Part shown: piece after piece, positions 36,066-46,123 of the stretch
How positions within the stretch are numbered: position 1 is the first letter of the stretch
Layout: every line of letters starts with the position of its first letter
Source: Planctomycetes bacterium MalM25
GTDB taxonomy: Bacteria; Planctomycetota; Planctomycetia; Pirellulales; Lacipirellulaceae
NCBI GenBank assembly: GCA_007745835.1
Contig: CP036424.1
Span: 2,193,001 to 2,257,000, forward strand
Direction: 5' to 3'
DNA: 64,000 nucleotides
Notes under the pieces: generated by a model
Seen by the model: only the letters and a program-made list of their open reading frames with translations
Database searches by the model: none
What the model was told of the DNA's origin: nothing
Program-made: the position numbers and the translations under genes

Positions 36066-36989
36066 GTGCCCGAATCCGCGATCCAAATCACCGACGTCCG
36101 CCACCGCTACGGCGAGCACGAGGCGTTGCGCGGCCTTTCGCTCGATATCCGAGCGGGCGAAACCTTCGCGTTGCTCGGGCCCAACGGCAGCGGCAAGACG
36201 ACCCTCTTCAAGCTGCTCTCGACGCTCTTTCCGCTCCAGGAGGGATCGATTCGCTTCTTCGGGCACGACCTGACCGAGGAGCCCGCGACGGTCCGCTCGC
36301 TGCTGGGCGTCGTCTTCCAGGCGCCGAGCCTCGATAAGAAGCTCCGCGTCGAAGAGAACCTCTGGAGCCACGGGCGGCTGTACGGTTTAGCGAAGCGGGA
36401 GCTTCGCCAGAGAATCGAGGAAGGCCTCGAACGCTTCGGGCTCACCGATCGTCGTCGCGACTACGTCGAGACCCTCTCCGGCGGTCTGCAGCGGCGGGTC
36501 GAGCTCGCCAAGAGCCTGATGCCACGCCCCAGGCTGCTGCTGCTGGACGAGCCCTCGACCGGCCTCGACCCGGCCGCGCGGGCCGACCTGTGGGGTGCAC
36601 TGGGCGAAGCGCAGGAGGCGGGCGTCACCATCGTGGCGACGACGCACCTGCTGGAAGAGGCCCAGCGCGCCGAGCGGATCGCCATCCTCGACGAGGGCCA
36701 ACTCGCCGCCCTCGGCTCGCCGGCCGAGCTGCAAGCCGAGGTGGGCGGCGACACGATCACGCTCCGCACGGCCGAGCCCGCCACGCTGGCGACGGCGATC
36801 ACCGAGCGGCTCGACCTGCCGGCGACGGCGCTTGAGGGCTCGGTCCGGCTCGAAGCGGACGGCGTCACCGGCCCCGAGCTCGCCTCGCGCCTGTTCGGCG
36901 AGTTCCGCGACCAGATCGACGAGCTCTCGATCGGCAAGCCGACACTCGAGGACGTCTTCATCGCACGGACGGGCAAGCGGTTCGAGTAG
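36066..36989 (+). CDS. ABC-2 exporter ATP-binding protein
   Basis: A 307-residue ABC ATPase with Walker A LLGPNGSGKTT, Q-loop VFQAPSLDKKL, signature LSGGLQRRVELAKSL, Walker B LLLLDEPSTGLD and the H-loop TTHLLEEAQRAERIAI. A C-terminal extension of about 80 residues is of the DrrA/CcmA-like type. It uses GTG as start. The partner permease follows but is separated from it by an inverted-repeat element. The cargo is unknown; in this neighbourhood a role in oxidase or copper/heme assembly is plausible. Confidence 0.9.
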   Translation: MPESAIQITDVRHRYGEHEALRGLSLDIRAGETFALLGPNGSGKTTLFKLLSTLFPLQEGSIRFFGHDLTEEPATVRSLLGVVFQAPSLDKKLRVEENLWSHGRLYGLAKRELRQRIEEGLERFGLTDRRRDYVETLSGGLQRRVELAKSLMPRPRLLLLDEPSTGLDPAARADLWGALGEAQEAGVTIVATTHLLEEAQRAERIAILDEGQLAALGSPAELQAEVGGDTITLRTAEPATLATAITERLDLPATALEGSVRLEADGVTGPELASRLFGEFRDQIDELSIGKPTLEDVFIARTGKRFE

Positions 36990-37011
36990 TGAGAGCCATT
37001 AACGAATCTTT

Positions 37012-37159
37012 TTCACCACGGAGTCACCGAGAACACCGAGAAGTGAGTGCTGAGCCGCGACCGTGAGGGAGTGACCAAAGGGGAATCAACTTGCTTGGAC
37101 GCTTCCTAACGGTCGCGGCTCTGGAAAGACACTCCGTGCCCTCCGTGACTCCGTGGTAA
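37012..37159. repeat. 148-bp inverted-repeat element between ABC genes
   Basis: The outer arms begin TTCACCACGGAGTCAC (37012 on) and end GTGACTCCGTGGTAA (to 37159) and are near reverse complements. An inner perfect 12-bp pair, GAGCCGCGACCG (37052-37063) and CGGTCGCGGCTC (37110-37121), nests inside, giving a two-level hairpin. No gene is inside. The arms match those of the GxxExxY element near 42.2-42.6 kb, so both belong to one repeat family. It ends 7 bases before the permease ATG. Confidence 0.75.
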
Positions 37160-37166
37160 GAACAGA

Positions 37167-37928
37167 ATGGACAACGCCAGCAAGTACGCCCCGCCGCTGC
37201 AAGTCATCGCCACGCTGGCGTGGCGCGAGCTCGTGCGGTTCTTCCGCCAGCGGAGCCGGGTGATCGGCGGCCTCGTGTCGCCGGTCCTCTTTTGGCTGCT
37301 GTTCAGCGAGGGCCTCAGGCTCAGCGAGCTCGGCTACGAGCATTTCTTCCCCGGCACGCTCGTGATGATCCTCATGTTCACGGCGATCTTCGCCACGATC
37401 AGCGTGATCGAGGACCGCAACGAGGGGTTTCTGCAGGGCGTCTTGGTGGCGCCGACCCAGCGGCTGGCGATCGCCCTGGGCAAGGTCCTCGGCGGGGCGG
37501 CGATCGCCCTGGCGCAGGCGCTGCTGTTCTTGCTGCTCGGCCTCGTGACCGGCGCGGTCTCCCTCGCGGGGCCGCTCGACGCGGTATTGGTCCTCGTAGC
37601 GATGGCGTTGATCGCGGTCGCCCTGACCGGTCTGGGCTTCTCCCTCGCCTGGAAGATGGACAGCACGCAGGGCTTCCACGCGATCATGAATGTCTTCCTC
37701 TTGCCGATGTGGCTCCTCTCCGGCTCCTTCTTCCCGCGTGGCGCGGAGGGGTGGCTCGGCGGCGTGGTCGCGGCGAACCCGCTCACCTACGGTGTCGCGG
37801 CGCTGCGTTGGCGACTCGGTGCGGGCGACACCAGCGGGCTGCCGAGCGAGCCGCTCTGCTGGGGCGTGACGATCGGCTTCGCCGTCGCGATGGTCGTGCT
37901 GAGCTGGCTGGTCGTGCAGAAACGGTAG
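37167..37928 (+). CDS. ABC-2 type permease
   Basis: A 253-residue inner-membrane permease with about six helices and the ABC-2 family pattern: an amphipathic start WRELVRFFRQRSRVIGGL, then VLFWLLF, FPGTLVMILMFTAIFATISV, DRNEGFLQGVLVAPTQR (cytoplasmic loop), and MNVFLLPMWLLSGSFFP in helix 5. It pairs with the ATPase encoded upstream. Its ATG directly follows an inverted-repeat element, so its ribosome binding site must come from the element edge (only a weak GGTAAG is seen), which may lower its yield relative to the ATPase. Confidence 0.9.
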   Translation: MDNASKYAPPLQVIATLAWRELVRFFRQRSRVIGGLVSPVLFWLLFSEGLRLSELGYEHFFPGTLVMILMFTAIFATISVIEDRNEGFLQGVLVAPTQRLAIALGKVLGGAAIALAQALLFLLLGLVTGAVSLAGPLDAVLVLVAMALIAVALTGLGFSLAWKMDSTQGFHAIMNVFLLPMWLLSGSFFPRGAEGWLGGVVAANPLTYGVAALRWRLGAGDTSGLPSEPLCWGVTIGFAVAMVVLSWLVVQKR

Positions 37929-37941
37929 AAGCGGCATCATT

Positions 37942-38036
37942 GCCCCTCTCCCCTTGAGGCGAGAGGTTGGGTGAGGGGTGAAACGTCGCCGAACCGCAAC
38001 CCTCCCCTAGCCCCTCCCTGCGAGGGAGGGGGATTT
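37942..38036. repeat. tandem G/C-run hairpin repeats
   Basis: Two hairpin-forming units lie here. One is CCTCTC...GAGAGG-like at about 37945-37966. The other has a perfect 9-bp stem CCCCTCCCT/AGGGAGGGG (38011-38031, loop GCG) followed by ATTTGA. Similar units occur near 28.4 and 62.9 kb. Confidence 0.55.
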
Positions 38037-38072
38037 GATAACGCCCTTACGGACGATTCAACAAGGAACGCG

Positions 38073-38540
38073 ATGGAAGCTCACCCGCTCGTGCACGTGA
38101 ACGCCGCGCTGAACAGCGTGGCGACGATCCTCCTGGTGCTGGCTTACGTCTTCATCAAGCAGCGGAAGGAGCACGCGCACAAGAACGCCATGCGGGCCGC
38201 GTTGGCCGTCTCAGCGGCGTTCCTGGCCTGCTACCTCTATTACCACTTCGTGATCCAGCTGACGGTCAAGTTCACCCACCCCGGGCCGGCGAGGTACGTC
38301 TACTACTTCATCCTGCTGACGCACGTGCTGCTCGCGATGACGGTCCCCTTCCTCGCCCTCTGGTCGGCCTGGCTCGGGACGCGGGCGCTCGCCGACCCGG
38401 AGGCCGCCGCCACGGCCGAGTTTCGCGCCCGGCACCGGCGGGTTGTCCGCTGGGCCTTCCCGATCTGGCTGTACGTCTCGGTGACCGGCGTCCTGGTTTA
38501 TCTCATGCTTTACCACCTCTACCCGCCCCCCGCGGCCTGA
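38073..38540 (+). CDS. DUF420 membrane protein, CtaM-like
   Basis: A 155-residue membrane protein with four predicted helices. The start EAHPLVHVNAALNSVATILL carries conserved His residues, and KEHAHKNAMR and LTHVLLAM follow, as in DUF420. In Bacillus the DUF420 protein CtaM is needed to mature a heme-A oxidase, which fits ctaA and ctaB upstream. AAGGAA lies just before the chosen ATG; a start 34 codons earlier would run through a repeat. The usual neighbours (Sco1-like protein, oxidase subunits) are not found downstream here. Confidence 0.85.
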   Translation: MEAHPLVHVNAALNSVATILLVLAYVFIKQRKEHAHKNAMRAALAVSAAFLACYLYYHFVIQLTVKFTHPGPARYVYYFILLTHVLLAMTVPFLALWSAWLGTRALADPEAAATAEFRARHRRVVRWAFPIWLYVSVTGVLVYLMLYHLYPPPAA

Positions 38541-38654
38541 TTGGCCCACGGCGCGACGTTTCCCCCATCCGGCGGGCGGCGGTAGACTGAGGAGAGAAGC
38601 GTCTGCGCAGCGTCGCGCGGCCACGCCCCCAGCGCGCCCCTCGCCGAGCCACGG

Positions 38655-41096
38655 ATGCCGCCCTCCTCCCCGCTAACGCGAGCGTTGCTCGGCGCCACGC
38701 TGATGGGGGTGATCGGTCTGACCGCAACACACGCCGCCGAGCCGGGCGAGCCCTTCCTGCTGCGGGGACCGGCCGAAGCCCCCGCCGTCCGGGCCGCCTC
38801 GCTCAGCCCGTTCCAGCCGGTCGGCGTCACCAGCCGGCTGCGGCGGGCCACGCTCCAGTTCGAGGCGCTCGTCGCCGACGAGGCTTGGGACGAGGCGATC
38901 GACTTGCTCACCCATCTGGAGACCGAAGCGGGCGACGAGCTCGTCCCCTCCGCCGACGACCCGTCGCTCGAAACCCTGGTCGCCGACCCGGAAGGGCACC
39001 GGCGTTACACGCCACTCGCGGAACGACTCCAGCTGATGCTCGCCTCGCTGCCGACGGAGGGACTCGAGGCCTATCGGGACCGTGTCGGGCGCAGCGCACA
39101 AGAGCGGGCCAACGAGGGGGTGTTGAATCTCGACGTGCCGGCACTCGCCAAGGTCGTCCGCGAGGCGTACGCCAGCCCCGCCACGGGCGAGGCGTCGCTC
39201 GCGCTGGCGGAGCTCGCCCTGGAGCGGGGCGACACGGCCGCCGCAAGACGGTGGCTCACGCCACTCGATCGTCTCGCGCGCGGGCCGTACGGCCGCCCCG
39301 CCGGGGTGTCGCTGGCGACGATTGATCCACGGATCGCCCCGTCCGACTTGGCGGCCGCCTGGAGCGAAACGCCACGCCCCGACACGCCGCTCGCCGGCGC
39401 CGAGGACGGGCTGACCGCGACCGTGCTGGCGCGCCTCGCCTACGCCTCGCTGCGTGAGGGCGACCTCCGCCGCGCCGCGGCGGAGGCGCGTCTGCTCCGC
39501 GGCGTCGCGCCCGACGCGACCGGCCGCTTCGCCGGCCGAGAGCAACCGCTGGCCGACGCCCTCGACGCATTGATCGCCGCCCCGGGCGAAGTCAATCCGA
39601 CACCCCGTGTTCGACCCGATTACGGTTGGGCCTGGAGCCGCGCCGTCCCCTTTGAGCCGCAGCCACCCCGACCCGTGGGGCGTTTCGCCGGAGTCCGTTT
39701 CGGCGTCAATGTGTTTGGCCAGCGCCAAGTGATTCGCTCGCCTATCGCGAGACCGGAGGCAGGAACGCCGCGCCCCAGCCTGCTGGCGGCCGCCACGGAG
39801 AGCTCCGCCTTCTACGTCGAGCAAGGCCGACTGAAGCGGATCGACCTGCCCACCGGTGCGGTCGATCCGGTCTCGCTCCCAGGGTTTGAAACGCCCCAAG
39901 CGCCCAGCAGCCCGGGGCCCGCTCTGGACGACTTAACGAGGCGGCTTGCCCTCGAGGGCGGGCAGGCGCAGCTCGTCCAGTTCGCCAAGAGCCGGAACGC
40001 CCCCACCCCCGCTGGCTCGTCCACGCGGATCGACCCGCAACTCGCCACGGCCGGCGGGCTGCTGTTCGTGCGGGTCGTTGAGGGCCCGAAGGCGGGCCGT
40101 GCCGTACGAGGCGCCCAGCGGACCATCCGCGAGACCTTGATCGGCATCGACCCCGCGACCCCCGAGGTCGCCGCCGTTCAGTTGGTGCTCACGCGCGACG
40201 CCGTCCGGGGCGCCATCAACTGGCAGTTCGCCGGGCCCCCGACCGTCCGCGGCGACCGGCTCTACGTCCCGCTCGCACGATCAGGCGTCCGCAGCAACGT
40301 CGCCGTCGCCTGCTACTCGATGCGAACGTCCCGTGAGCTCTGGCGGACCGAACTCGGAGCGGGCGAGCCATCGCTGCGAGGTTCCCAGGCAAACCTCGCA
40401 TCGATCACCGTGGCGGGCGACACGGTCTACATGGCGACCGAGCTGGGCGCCCTCGCTGCGCTGGACGCCACGAGCGGCACGCAGCGCTGGCTCGCCCTCT
40501 ACCCACGCGGCGCCGGCCGGCTCACCGGGATCGACACCGCCACGCCGCCGCGGCGTTGCTTTGTGGTGGGCGACCGAGTGCTCGCGGCGCCGAGCGACTG
40601 TGCACGCCTCTTCGCGTGGGACACGGCCACGGGCCGTCCGCTCTGGGACGCCCCTCGCAGCCAGGAGGACCGCCTCGTTGGTGTGGTCGATGACCCGGAC
40701 GGTTCGATCGCCGTCCTCGCGGGCCGCCGGCTCGCCGGGTTCGATTCGCTCACCGGCCGTCAGCAGTTTCAGTGGCCCGAGAGCGAGCGGGCCGGGCTCC
40801 GCGGCCGCGGCGTCGCGGCGATCGTCGACGGCGAGGTCTTCTGGCCCACGCGGAACGAGCTGATCGCGTTCGACCCGGTCCGGCGGGGGCTCTCCCGCTC
40901 GCCGATCGGCCTCCACCCGGTCGGCGCCTCGGGGGCCAACCTGCTCGCGACCGACCTCGGCCTGCTGGTCGCTGGGCCGAAGAAGATTCGACTGCTCGCC
41001 ACCCGCGGGCCGATCCCTACGGAACCCGGACCCCCTTCGCCGCGTTTAAGTCACGGGGCGGTCTCGCCGCCGGCCACCCTCGCAGCGCAACCCTGA
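38655..41096 (+). CDS. exported PQQ-like beta-propeller protein
   Basis: An 813-residue exported protein. A signal peptide (to about 28) leads into a helical, TPR-like region (about 60-300; [19 protein letters not shown]). From about 340 come beta-propeller blades with PQQ-like motifs such as [34 protein letters not shown] and [13 protein letters not shown]. No cofactor residues are clear, so an enzyme is unlikely; scaffold or sensor use is more probable. The product resembles large planctomycete outer-membrane-assembly-like proteins. It ends 31 bases before the MoxR gene and could be first in that operon. Confidence 0.85.
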   Translation: MPPSSPLTRALLGATLMGVIGLTATHAAEPGEPFLLRGPAEAPAVRAASLSPFQPVGVTSRLRRATLQFEALVADEAWDEAIDLLTHLETEAGDELVPSADDPSLETLVADPEGHRRYTPLAERLQLMLASLPTEGLEAYRDRVGRSAQERANEGVLNLDVPALAKVVREAYASPATGEASLALAELALERGDTAAARRWLTPLDRLARGPYGRPAGVSLATIDPRIAPSDLAAAWSETPRPDTPLAGAEDGLTATVLARLAYASLREGDLRRAAAEARLLRGVAPDATGRFAGREQPLADALDALIAAPGEVNPTPRVRPDYGWAWSRAVPFEPQPPRPVGRFAGVRFGVNVFGQRQVIRSPIARPEAGTPRPSLLAAATESSAFYVEQGRLKRIDLPTGAVDPVSLPGFETPQAPSSPGPALDDLTRRLALEGGQAQLVQFAKSRNAPTPAGSSTRIDPQLATAGGLLFVRVVEGPKAGRAVRGAQRTIRETLIGIDPATPEVAAVQLVLTRDAVRGAINWQFAGPPTVRGDRLYVPLARSGVRSNVAVACYSMRTSRELWRTELGAGEPSLRGSQANLASITVAGDTVYMATELGALAALDATSGTQRWLALYPRGAGRLTGIDTATPPRRCFVVGDRVLAAPSDCARLFAWDTATGRPLWDAPRSQEDRLVGVVDDPDGSIAVLAGRRLAGFDSLTGRQQFQWPESERAGLRGRGVAAIVDGEVFWPTRNELIAFDPVRRGLSRSPIGLHPVGASGANLLATDLGLLVAGPKKIRLLATRGPIPTEPGPPSPRLSHGAVSPPATLAAQP

Positions 41097-41127
41097 CCGC
41101 TCTCCTCACCCCCCACACCTCGCCAGC

Positions 41128-42150
<1,023 letters not shown>

Positions 42151-42156
42151 GAAGGA

Positions 42157-42637
42157 TTCACCACGGAGATCACAGAGAGCACGGAGAAGGGAAAAGGAGA
42201 AGAGGTTGTAGGTGAGTAATCTTGATGTCAACGCCGTCACGGCTGAAATCGTTGATGCGGCTATCGCCGTACACCGCGAGTTGGGTCCAGGATTGCTCGA
42301 ATCGGCTTACGAGTCGTGCCTTGCCTTCGAACTGAATCGAAGAGGCCTTGCGGTTCAAAGGCAGCTCGAACTCCCCGTCGTCTTCCAAGGCCATCAAGTC
42401 GACGCCGGCTATCGCCTGGACCTGCTCGTGGAAGACGTCGTCATCGTTGAACTCAAAGCCGTCGATGAGATCGCCCCCATCCACAAGGCGCAGCTGCTCT
42501 CCTACTTAAAGCTCAGCAAGAAGCCCGTAGGGCTCCTCATCAACTTCAACGTTAGACTCTTGAAGGACGGAATCACTCGCCTAGCCAACTGACGCTCCCA
42601 ATTCTTCCTCTGTGCTCTCTGTGCCCTCCGTGGTGAA
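42157..42637 (+). mobile_element. GxxExxY element with 30-bp inverted ends
   Basis: A 481-bp unit bounded by inverted arms: left 42157-42186 (starts TTCACCACGGAGATCACAGA) and right 42607-42637 (ends CCTCCGTGGTGAA), matching over about 27 of 30 positions. It holds one gene, of the GxxExxY family, and sits between MoxR and DUF58. No transposase is encoded. The right arm runs into the DUF58 reading frame. Confidence 0.65.
42212..42592 (+). CDS. GxxExxY protein
   Basis: A 126-residue protein of the GxxExxY family, named from the motif GPGLLESAYE seen here near residue 29. The rest shows a PD-(D/E)XK-like pattern: LAFELNRRGLAVQRQLELPV, then YRLDLLVEDVVIVELKAVDE (Asp and Glu-x-Lys) and QLLSYLKLSKKPVGLLINF. 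A nuclease-like role has been inferred for the family from this fold, but its function is unknown. It uses GTG (no in-frame ATG nearby), with AGGAG 13 bases upstream, and is enclosed by inverted repeats within an operon. Confidence 0.9.
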   Translation: MSNLDVNAVTAEIVDAAIAVHRELGPGLLESAYESCLAFELNRRGLAVQRQLELPVVFQGHQVDAGYRLDLLVEDVVIVELKAVDEIAPIHKAQLLSYLKLSKKPVGLLINFNVRLLKDGITRLAN

Positions 42638-43595
42638 TCAAGACCCCTCTCCGAACCTGCTCGACCCCGCCGTGCTCGCGCGGCTGAAGGGGCTCCGGCT
42701 GCGCGCCGAGCGGATCGTCGAGGGGTTCGTCAGCGGGCTGCACCGCTCGCCCTACCAGGGCTTCAGCAACGAGTTCGCCGAGCACCGCGAGTACGTCCCC
42801 GGCGACGACCTGCGGTACGTCGACTGGCGGGCGTTCGGCAAGAGCGATCGGATCTACCTGAAGCGGTACGAAGAAGAGACCAACCTGATCGGCTACCTCG
42901 TGCTCGACATCTCCGAGAGCATGCTCTACCGAAGCGAAGGGCAGGCCAGCCCTAAGCGTCAGCGCCGGGACCGCGTTCAGGAGAGTGCGGTCTCCGCCCC
43001 GATGTCGAAACTCGAGTACGCTCAGACGGCGGCGGCGGCGCTCGCTTACCTGATCCTCAAGCAACAAGACGCCGTCGGCCTCGCGACGTTCGACGACCGC
43101 GTCCGCACGTTCCTCAAGCCGAGCGGCAGCCCGTCGCAGCTCACGCCGGTTGTCAACGCGATCGGCGCGGGGGGCGAGCGCGAGAAGACCTCCGCCGGGC
43201 CGATCTTCCACGAGCTGGCCGAGCGGCTCACCCGGCGGGGCGTGGTGATCGTGCTTAGCGACCTGTTCGACGACCCCGAGTCGCTGCTCGCCGGCCTGCG
43301 CCACTTCCGCCACCGCCGGCACGACGTGATCGTGATGCATGTGCTGGACCCGGCGGAGCTCGAGTTCCCGTTCCAGCAGCCGACGCTCTTCAAGGGGCTG
43401 GAGTCCTTGGGCGAGTTGCTGGTCGATCCGATGCGGCTCCGCAAGGCGTACAAGGAAGAGTTCCACCGTTTCCAAACCGAGGTCGCCGCCGGCTGCCGCG
43501 CGCAGGGCGCCGACTACGTACTGCTACAAACCGACCGCCCGCTCGACGCCGCCCTGACCGCCTACCTGCACCGGCGGCAGGCTCGACTGCGCTAA
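42630..43595 (+). CDS. DUF58 protein
   Basis: A protein of about 321 residues with the DUF58 core HREYVPGDDLRYVDWRAFGK and a VWA-like domain (YLVLDISESM, a degenerate MIDAS). It belongs to the MoxR/DUF58/VWA system, whose products are thought to assemble or activate membrane complexes. All four usable start codons are GTGs at 42612, 42621, 42630 and 42633 inside the right arm of the GxxExxY element; I chose 42630 as nearest to family length. There is no signal peptide. A second inverted-repeat element begins 10 bases after its stop. Confidence 0.85.
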   Translation: MVNQDPSPNLLDPAVLARLKGLRLRAERIVEGFVSGLHRSPYQGFSNEFAEHREYVPGDDLRYVDWRAFGKSDRIYLKRYEEETNLIGYLVLDISESMLYRSEGQASPKRQRRDRVQESAVSAPMSKLEYAQTAAAALAYLILKQQDAVGLATFDDRVRTFLKPSGSPSQLTPVVNAIGAGGEREKTSAGPIFHELAERLTRRGVVIVLSDLFDDPESLLAGLRHFRHRRHDVIVMHVLDPAELEFPFQQPTLFKGLESLGELLVDPMRLRKAYKEEFHRFQTEVAAGCRAQGADYVLLQTDRPLDAALTAYLHRRQARLR

Positions 43596-43605
43596 GAGAC
43601 TTTAT

Positions 43606-43854
43606 GAAGGGAGATGAGGGGATGAATGGGGATAGGGGGGATCGCAAGCGGACGGTTGAAGCTGCTCGTTTCTTCTAACTCACACAGTCGCCGATAGTCC
43701 TATATCAGAACCATTTTTCGAACGGCAGTCGCTACGCGACTGCCCAACAAGAACTTGATCAACCTCCTCACGCCCGCGAACAACCACCATCCCCTTCGAC
43801 GCCCAGCGCCAAACGACCATTCCCTTATCCCCCTCCATCCCCCCATCTCCCTTC
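43606..43854. repeat. 249-bp inverted-repeat element without gene
   Basis: The left arm (43606-43634) begins GAAGGGAGATGAGGGGATG; the right arm (43826-43854) ends CCCCCATCTCCCTTC and is its reverse complement with few mismatches. Inside is a perfect 9-bp hairpin GGCAGTCGC/GCGACTGCC with loop TAC (43724-43744). No convincing gene is present. The arms differ in sequence from the CACCACGGAG family, so this is a second type, inserted between DUF58 and the BatA-like gene. Confidence 0.7.
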
Positions 43855-43870
43855 CTAACGCCTCCTAGCC

Positions 43871-46123
43871 GTGCCCCCCCTGCCCATAGCCCTCGGCTTC
43901 GCGAACCTGGCCATGCTCGGCTGGTTGGGGGCGGCGGCTGCGCCGATTCTGATCCACCTGTGGATGCGGCAGACGCACCGCGAGACGGCGTGGGCGGCGG
44001 TGCGGTTCCTGCGGGCGGCCCTCGAGAAGCAGGCCCGGCGGCTCCGTTTGCAGCACTGGCTGCTGCTGGCGGTGCGGACGATGCTGCTGGCGCTCGTGGC
44101 GCTCGCGGCGGCGAAGCCGCTCTTGGACAGTGGCCTCTTGAGTGGCGGGGCGCCGGCGCACCGGGTGGTGGTGCTCGACGCGTCGCTCTCGATGTCGGCC
44201 CTCGACGCGGAAGGCGAGTCCGCCCTGGAGAAAGCGAAGCGGGCCGCGCAGGCGATCGCGGAGAACACGCGTGCCGGGGACTCGGTGTCGCTGATCGTGA
44301 TGGGCGCCGACGCCGGCGCGCCGCTCGGCCGGCCGATCTCCGACGCCTCGGCCGCCTCGCGGGCGATCGACGCGGTGGCGCCCTCGCTCGGCGTGGCCGA
44401 CCTGGCGACGGCGCTCGCAACCGCGCAACGCCTCGTCGATGACGACCTGGCCGCCAACGCCAGCCGCCGGCAGCAAGTCGCCTTCCTCACGGACCTCGGC
44501 GCGAACACCTGGTCGGCCGCCGGCGAGACGGGCACGCCGCCGTCCGAAGCGGTCGAACGGCTCGCGGATTTGGCCGAGCTGTCGGTCCTCGACTTCGGCG
44601 ACGCCGTCGGCGCGAACGCGGCGATCACCTCGCTCGCGCTCGCCGATGGCCTGCCGACCCTGGCGGCCCCGGTCGAGGTGCGCGGCGAGGCGATGCTCTT
44701 CGGCGGCGCGCCGGCGGAGCACGCCGTCGAGCTGCTGGTGGACGACGCCGTCGTCGCCGAACGCCGCGTGACGCTCACGCCGGGTCAACCGACGCCGATC
44801 GACTTCGTACACAAGTTCGAGCGGGGCGGCCCGAGATCGATCCGGCTCCGTTTAGCCGACCGCGCGGCCGAAGCGGACCGCCTGCCCGCCGACAACGAGC
44901 GCTTCGCCGCGGTGACGCTGCGGCCGCGTGTGCGGGTGCTGTGCGTCGCCGGCTCGCCGGGGGCCGCGGTCTACTTGGCGGATGCGCTCGATCCGACGGG
45001 CGAGGGCGTGTTCGAGCCGGTCGTCGTCTCGGACGCGGACCTGCCGTCGATTGACCTGTCGGACTTCGCCTGCGTCTTCCTGTCGAACGTCCGAGAGCTC
45101 TCGACCCGCGAGGCGGAGCGCCTCCGCGACTACGCCGCCCGCGGCGGCGGCGTGGCGTTTTTCCTCGGCGACCGCGTGAGCCCGCTGCGCTACAACGAGG
45201 TGCTCGCCCCGCCGCAGGACGAACCGCCGGGGGGCATCAGCGCGACCGCTCGTCCGCCGGTTCGTTTGGTCTCTAACGAGGAGCCGACCGACGCGGAAGC
45301 CGAAGAGCCCGCCGGCGAGTGGCTGTTGCCCGGTTGGCTGTCGCCGTCGGTCGCGGCTCCATCGTACCGGGTCGATCCTTTCGAGTACTCGCACCCGATC
45401 ACGCGCCCCTTCCGCGGGCAGCAGCGGGCTGGCCTGCTCGACACGCCGGTGATGCGTCACCTGCCCCTGCAGGTCGCCCCGCAGGCGGGCGGGGTCGAGG
45501 TGGCGCTCGCTCTGGAGAACGGCGACCCGTTGCTGGTGACCGGCCGGGTCGGCCGCGGCCGTGTGGCGGTGCTGACGACGGCGGCGACGCTCGCCTCGAT
45601 CGACGCCACCACCGGCCAGCCCTGGACCGCCCTGCCGGCGTGGCCGAGCTTCCTGCCGATCGTGCGCGGCGTGGTGCGTCACCTAGCGCACGAAGAGGGC
45701 GCCGGGGGCGAGCGGCTCATCGGCGACCCGATCGAGGGCCGCGCCGCGCCGGACGCGCTGGGTGACATCGCCATCGCGCCGCCCGGCGGGGAAGAGCCGC
45801 TCCGCGTCGCGCCCGACGGGCGGGGCGCCTGGGTGTACCGCGCGACGAAACGGGCGGGCGTTTACCGCTACGGCCCGGCAGGCGAGCCGGCCATCGGCGC
45901 CACCGCGATCAACCTCGACCCGTCCGAGAGCGACCCGGCGAGCCTGTCGGCCGAGCGCCTGCCGGAATCAATCACCTGGCGCCGCGCGGCGGGCGACGCC
46001 GCGTCCGCTACCGACACGACCGCCCAACCGACGCCGATCCACCGCTGGCTGCTCTACGGGGCGCTCGCCCTGGCACTGATCGAACCGGCGATGGCGTGCC
46101 GGTTCGGGAGGAGCGGCGGATGA
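43871..46123 (+). CDS. BatA-like membrane protein with VWA-type domain
   Basis: A 750-residue inner-membrane protein. The N-terminus is the BatA / aerotolerance-regulator domain (APILIHLWMRQTHRETAWAA) with two membrane helices (about 10-30 and 60-80). A VWA-like domain (about 95-230) has VVVLDASLSMS, so the DxSxS MIDAS motif is present. A glutamine-amidotransferase-like part follows (RVLCVAGSPGAAVYL), and a C-terminal helix near 730. It starts with GTG, 16 bases after the repeat element. Its stop overlaps the next VWA gene as ATGA. In other bacteria Bat proteins act with MoxR in envelope stress, though the mechanism is unclear. Confidence 0.88.
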   Translation: MPPLPIALGFANLAMLGWLGAAAAPILIHLWMRQTHRETAWAAVRFLRAALEKQARRLRLQHWLLLAVRTMLLALVALAAAKPLLDSGLLSGGAPAHRVVVLDASLSMSALDAEGESALEKAKRAAQAIAENTRAGDSVSLIVMGADAGAPLGRPISDASAASRAIDAVAPSLGVADLATALATAQRLVDDDLAANASRRQQVAFLTDLGANTWSAAGETGTPPSEAVERLADLAELSVLDFGDAVGANAAITSLALADGLPTLAAPVEVRGEAMLFGGAPAEHAVELLVDDAVVAERRVTLTPGQPTPIDFVHKFERGGPRSIRLRLADRAAEADRLPADNERFAAVTLRPRVRVLCVAGSPGAAVYLADALDPTGEGVFEPVVVSDADLPSIDLSDFACVFLSNVRELSTREAERLRDYAARGGGVAFFLGDRVSPLRYNEVLAPPQDEPPGGISATARPPVRLVSNEEPTDAEAEEPAGEWLLPGWLSPSVAAPSYRVDPFEYSHPITRPFRGQQRAGLLDTPVMRHLPLQVAPQAGGVEVALALENGDPLLVTGRVGRGRVAVLTTAATLASIDATTGQPWTALPAWPSFLPIVRGVVRHLAHEEGAGGERLIGDPIEGRAAPDALGDIAIAPPGGEEPLRVAPDGRGAWVYRATKRAGVYRYGPAGEPAIGATAINLDPSESDPASLSAERLPESITWRRAAGDAASATDTTAQPTPIHRWLLYGALALALIEPAMACRFGRSGG

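Noticed and set aside
43680-44420. Minus-strand frame reaching into the 43.6-43.9 kb element as a decayed GxxExxY or four-helix gene
   Set aside because: Its residues lack any family motif I can identify; the part outside the element is a shadow of the BatA-like gene.
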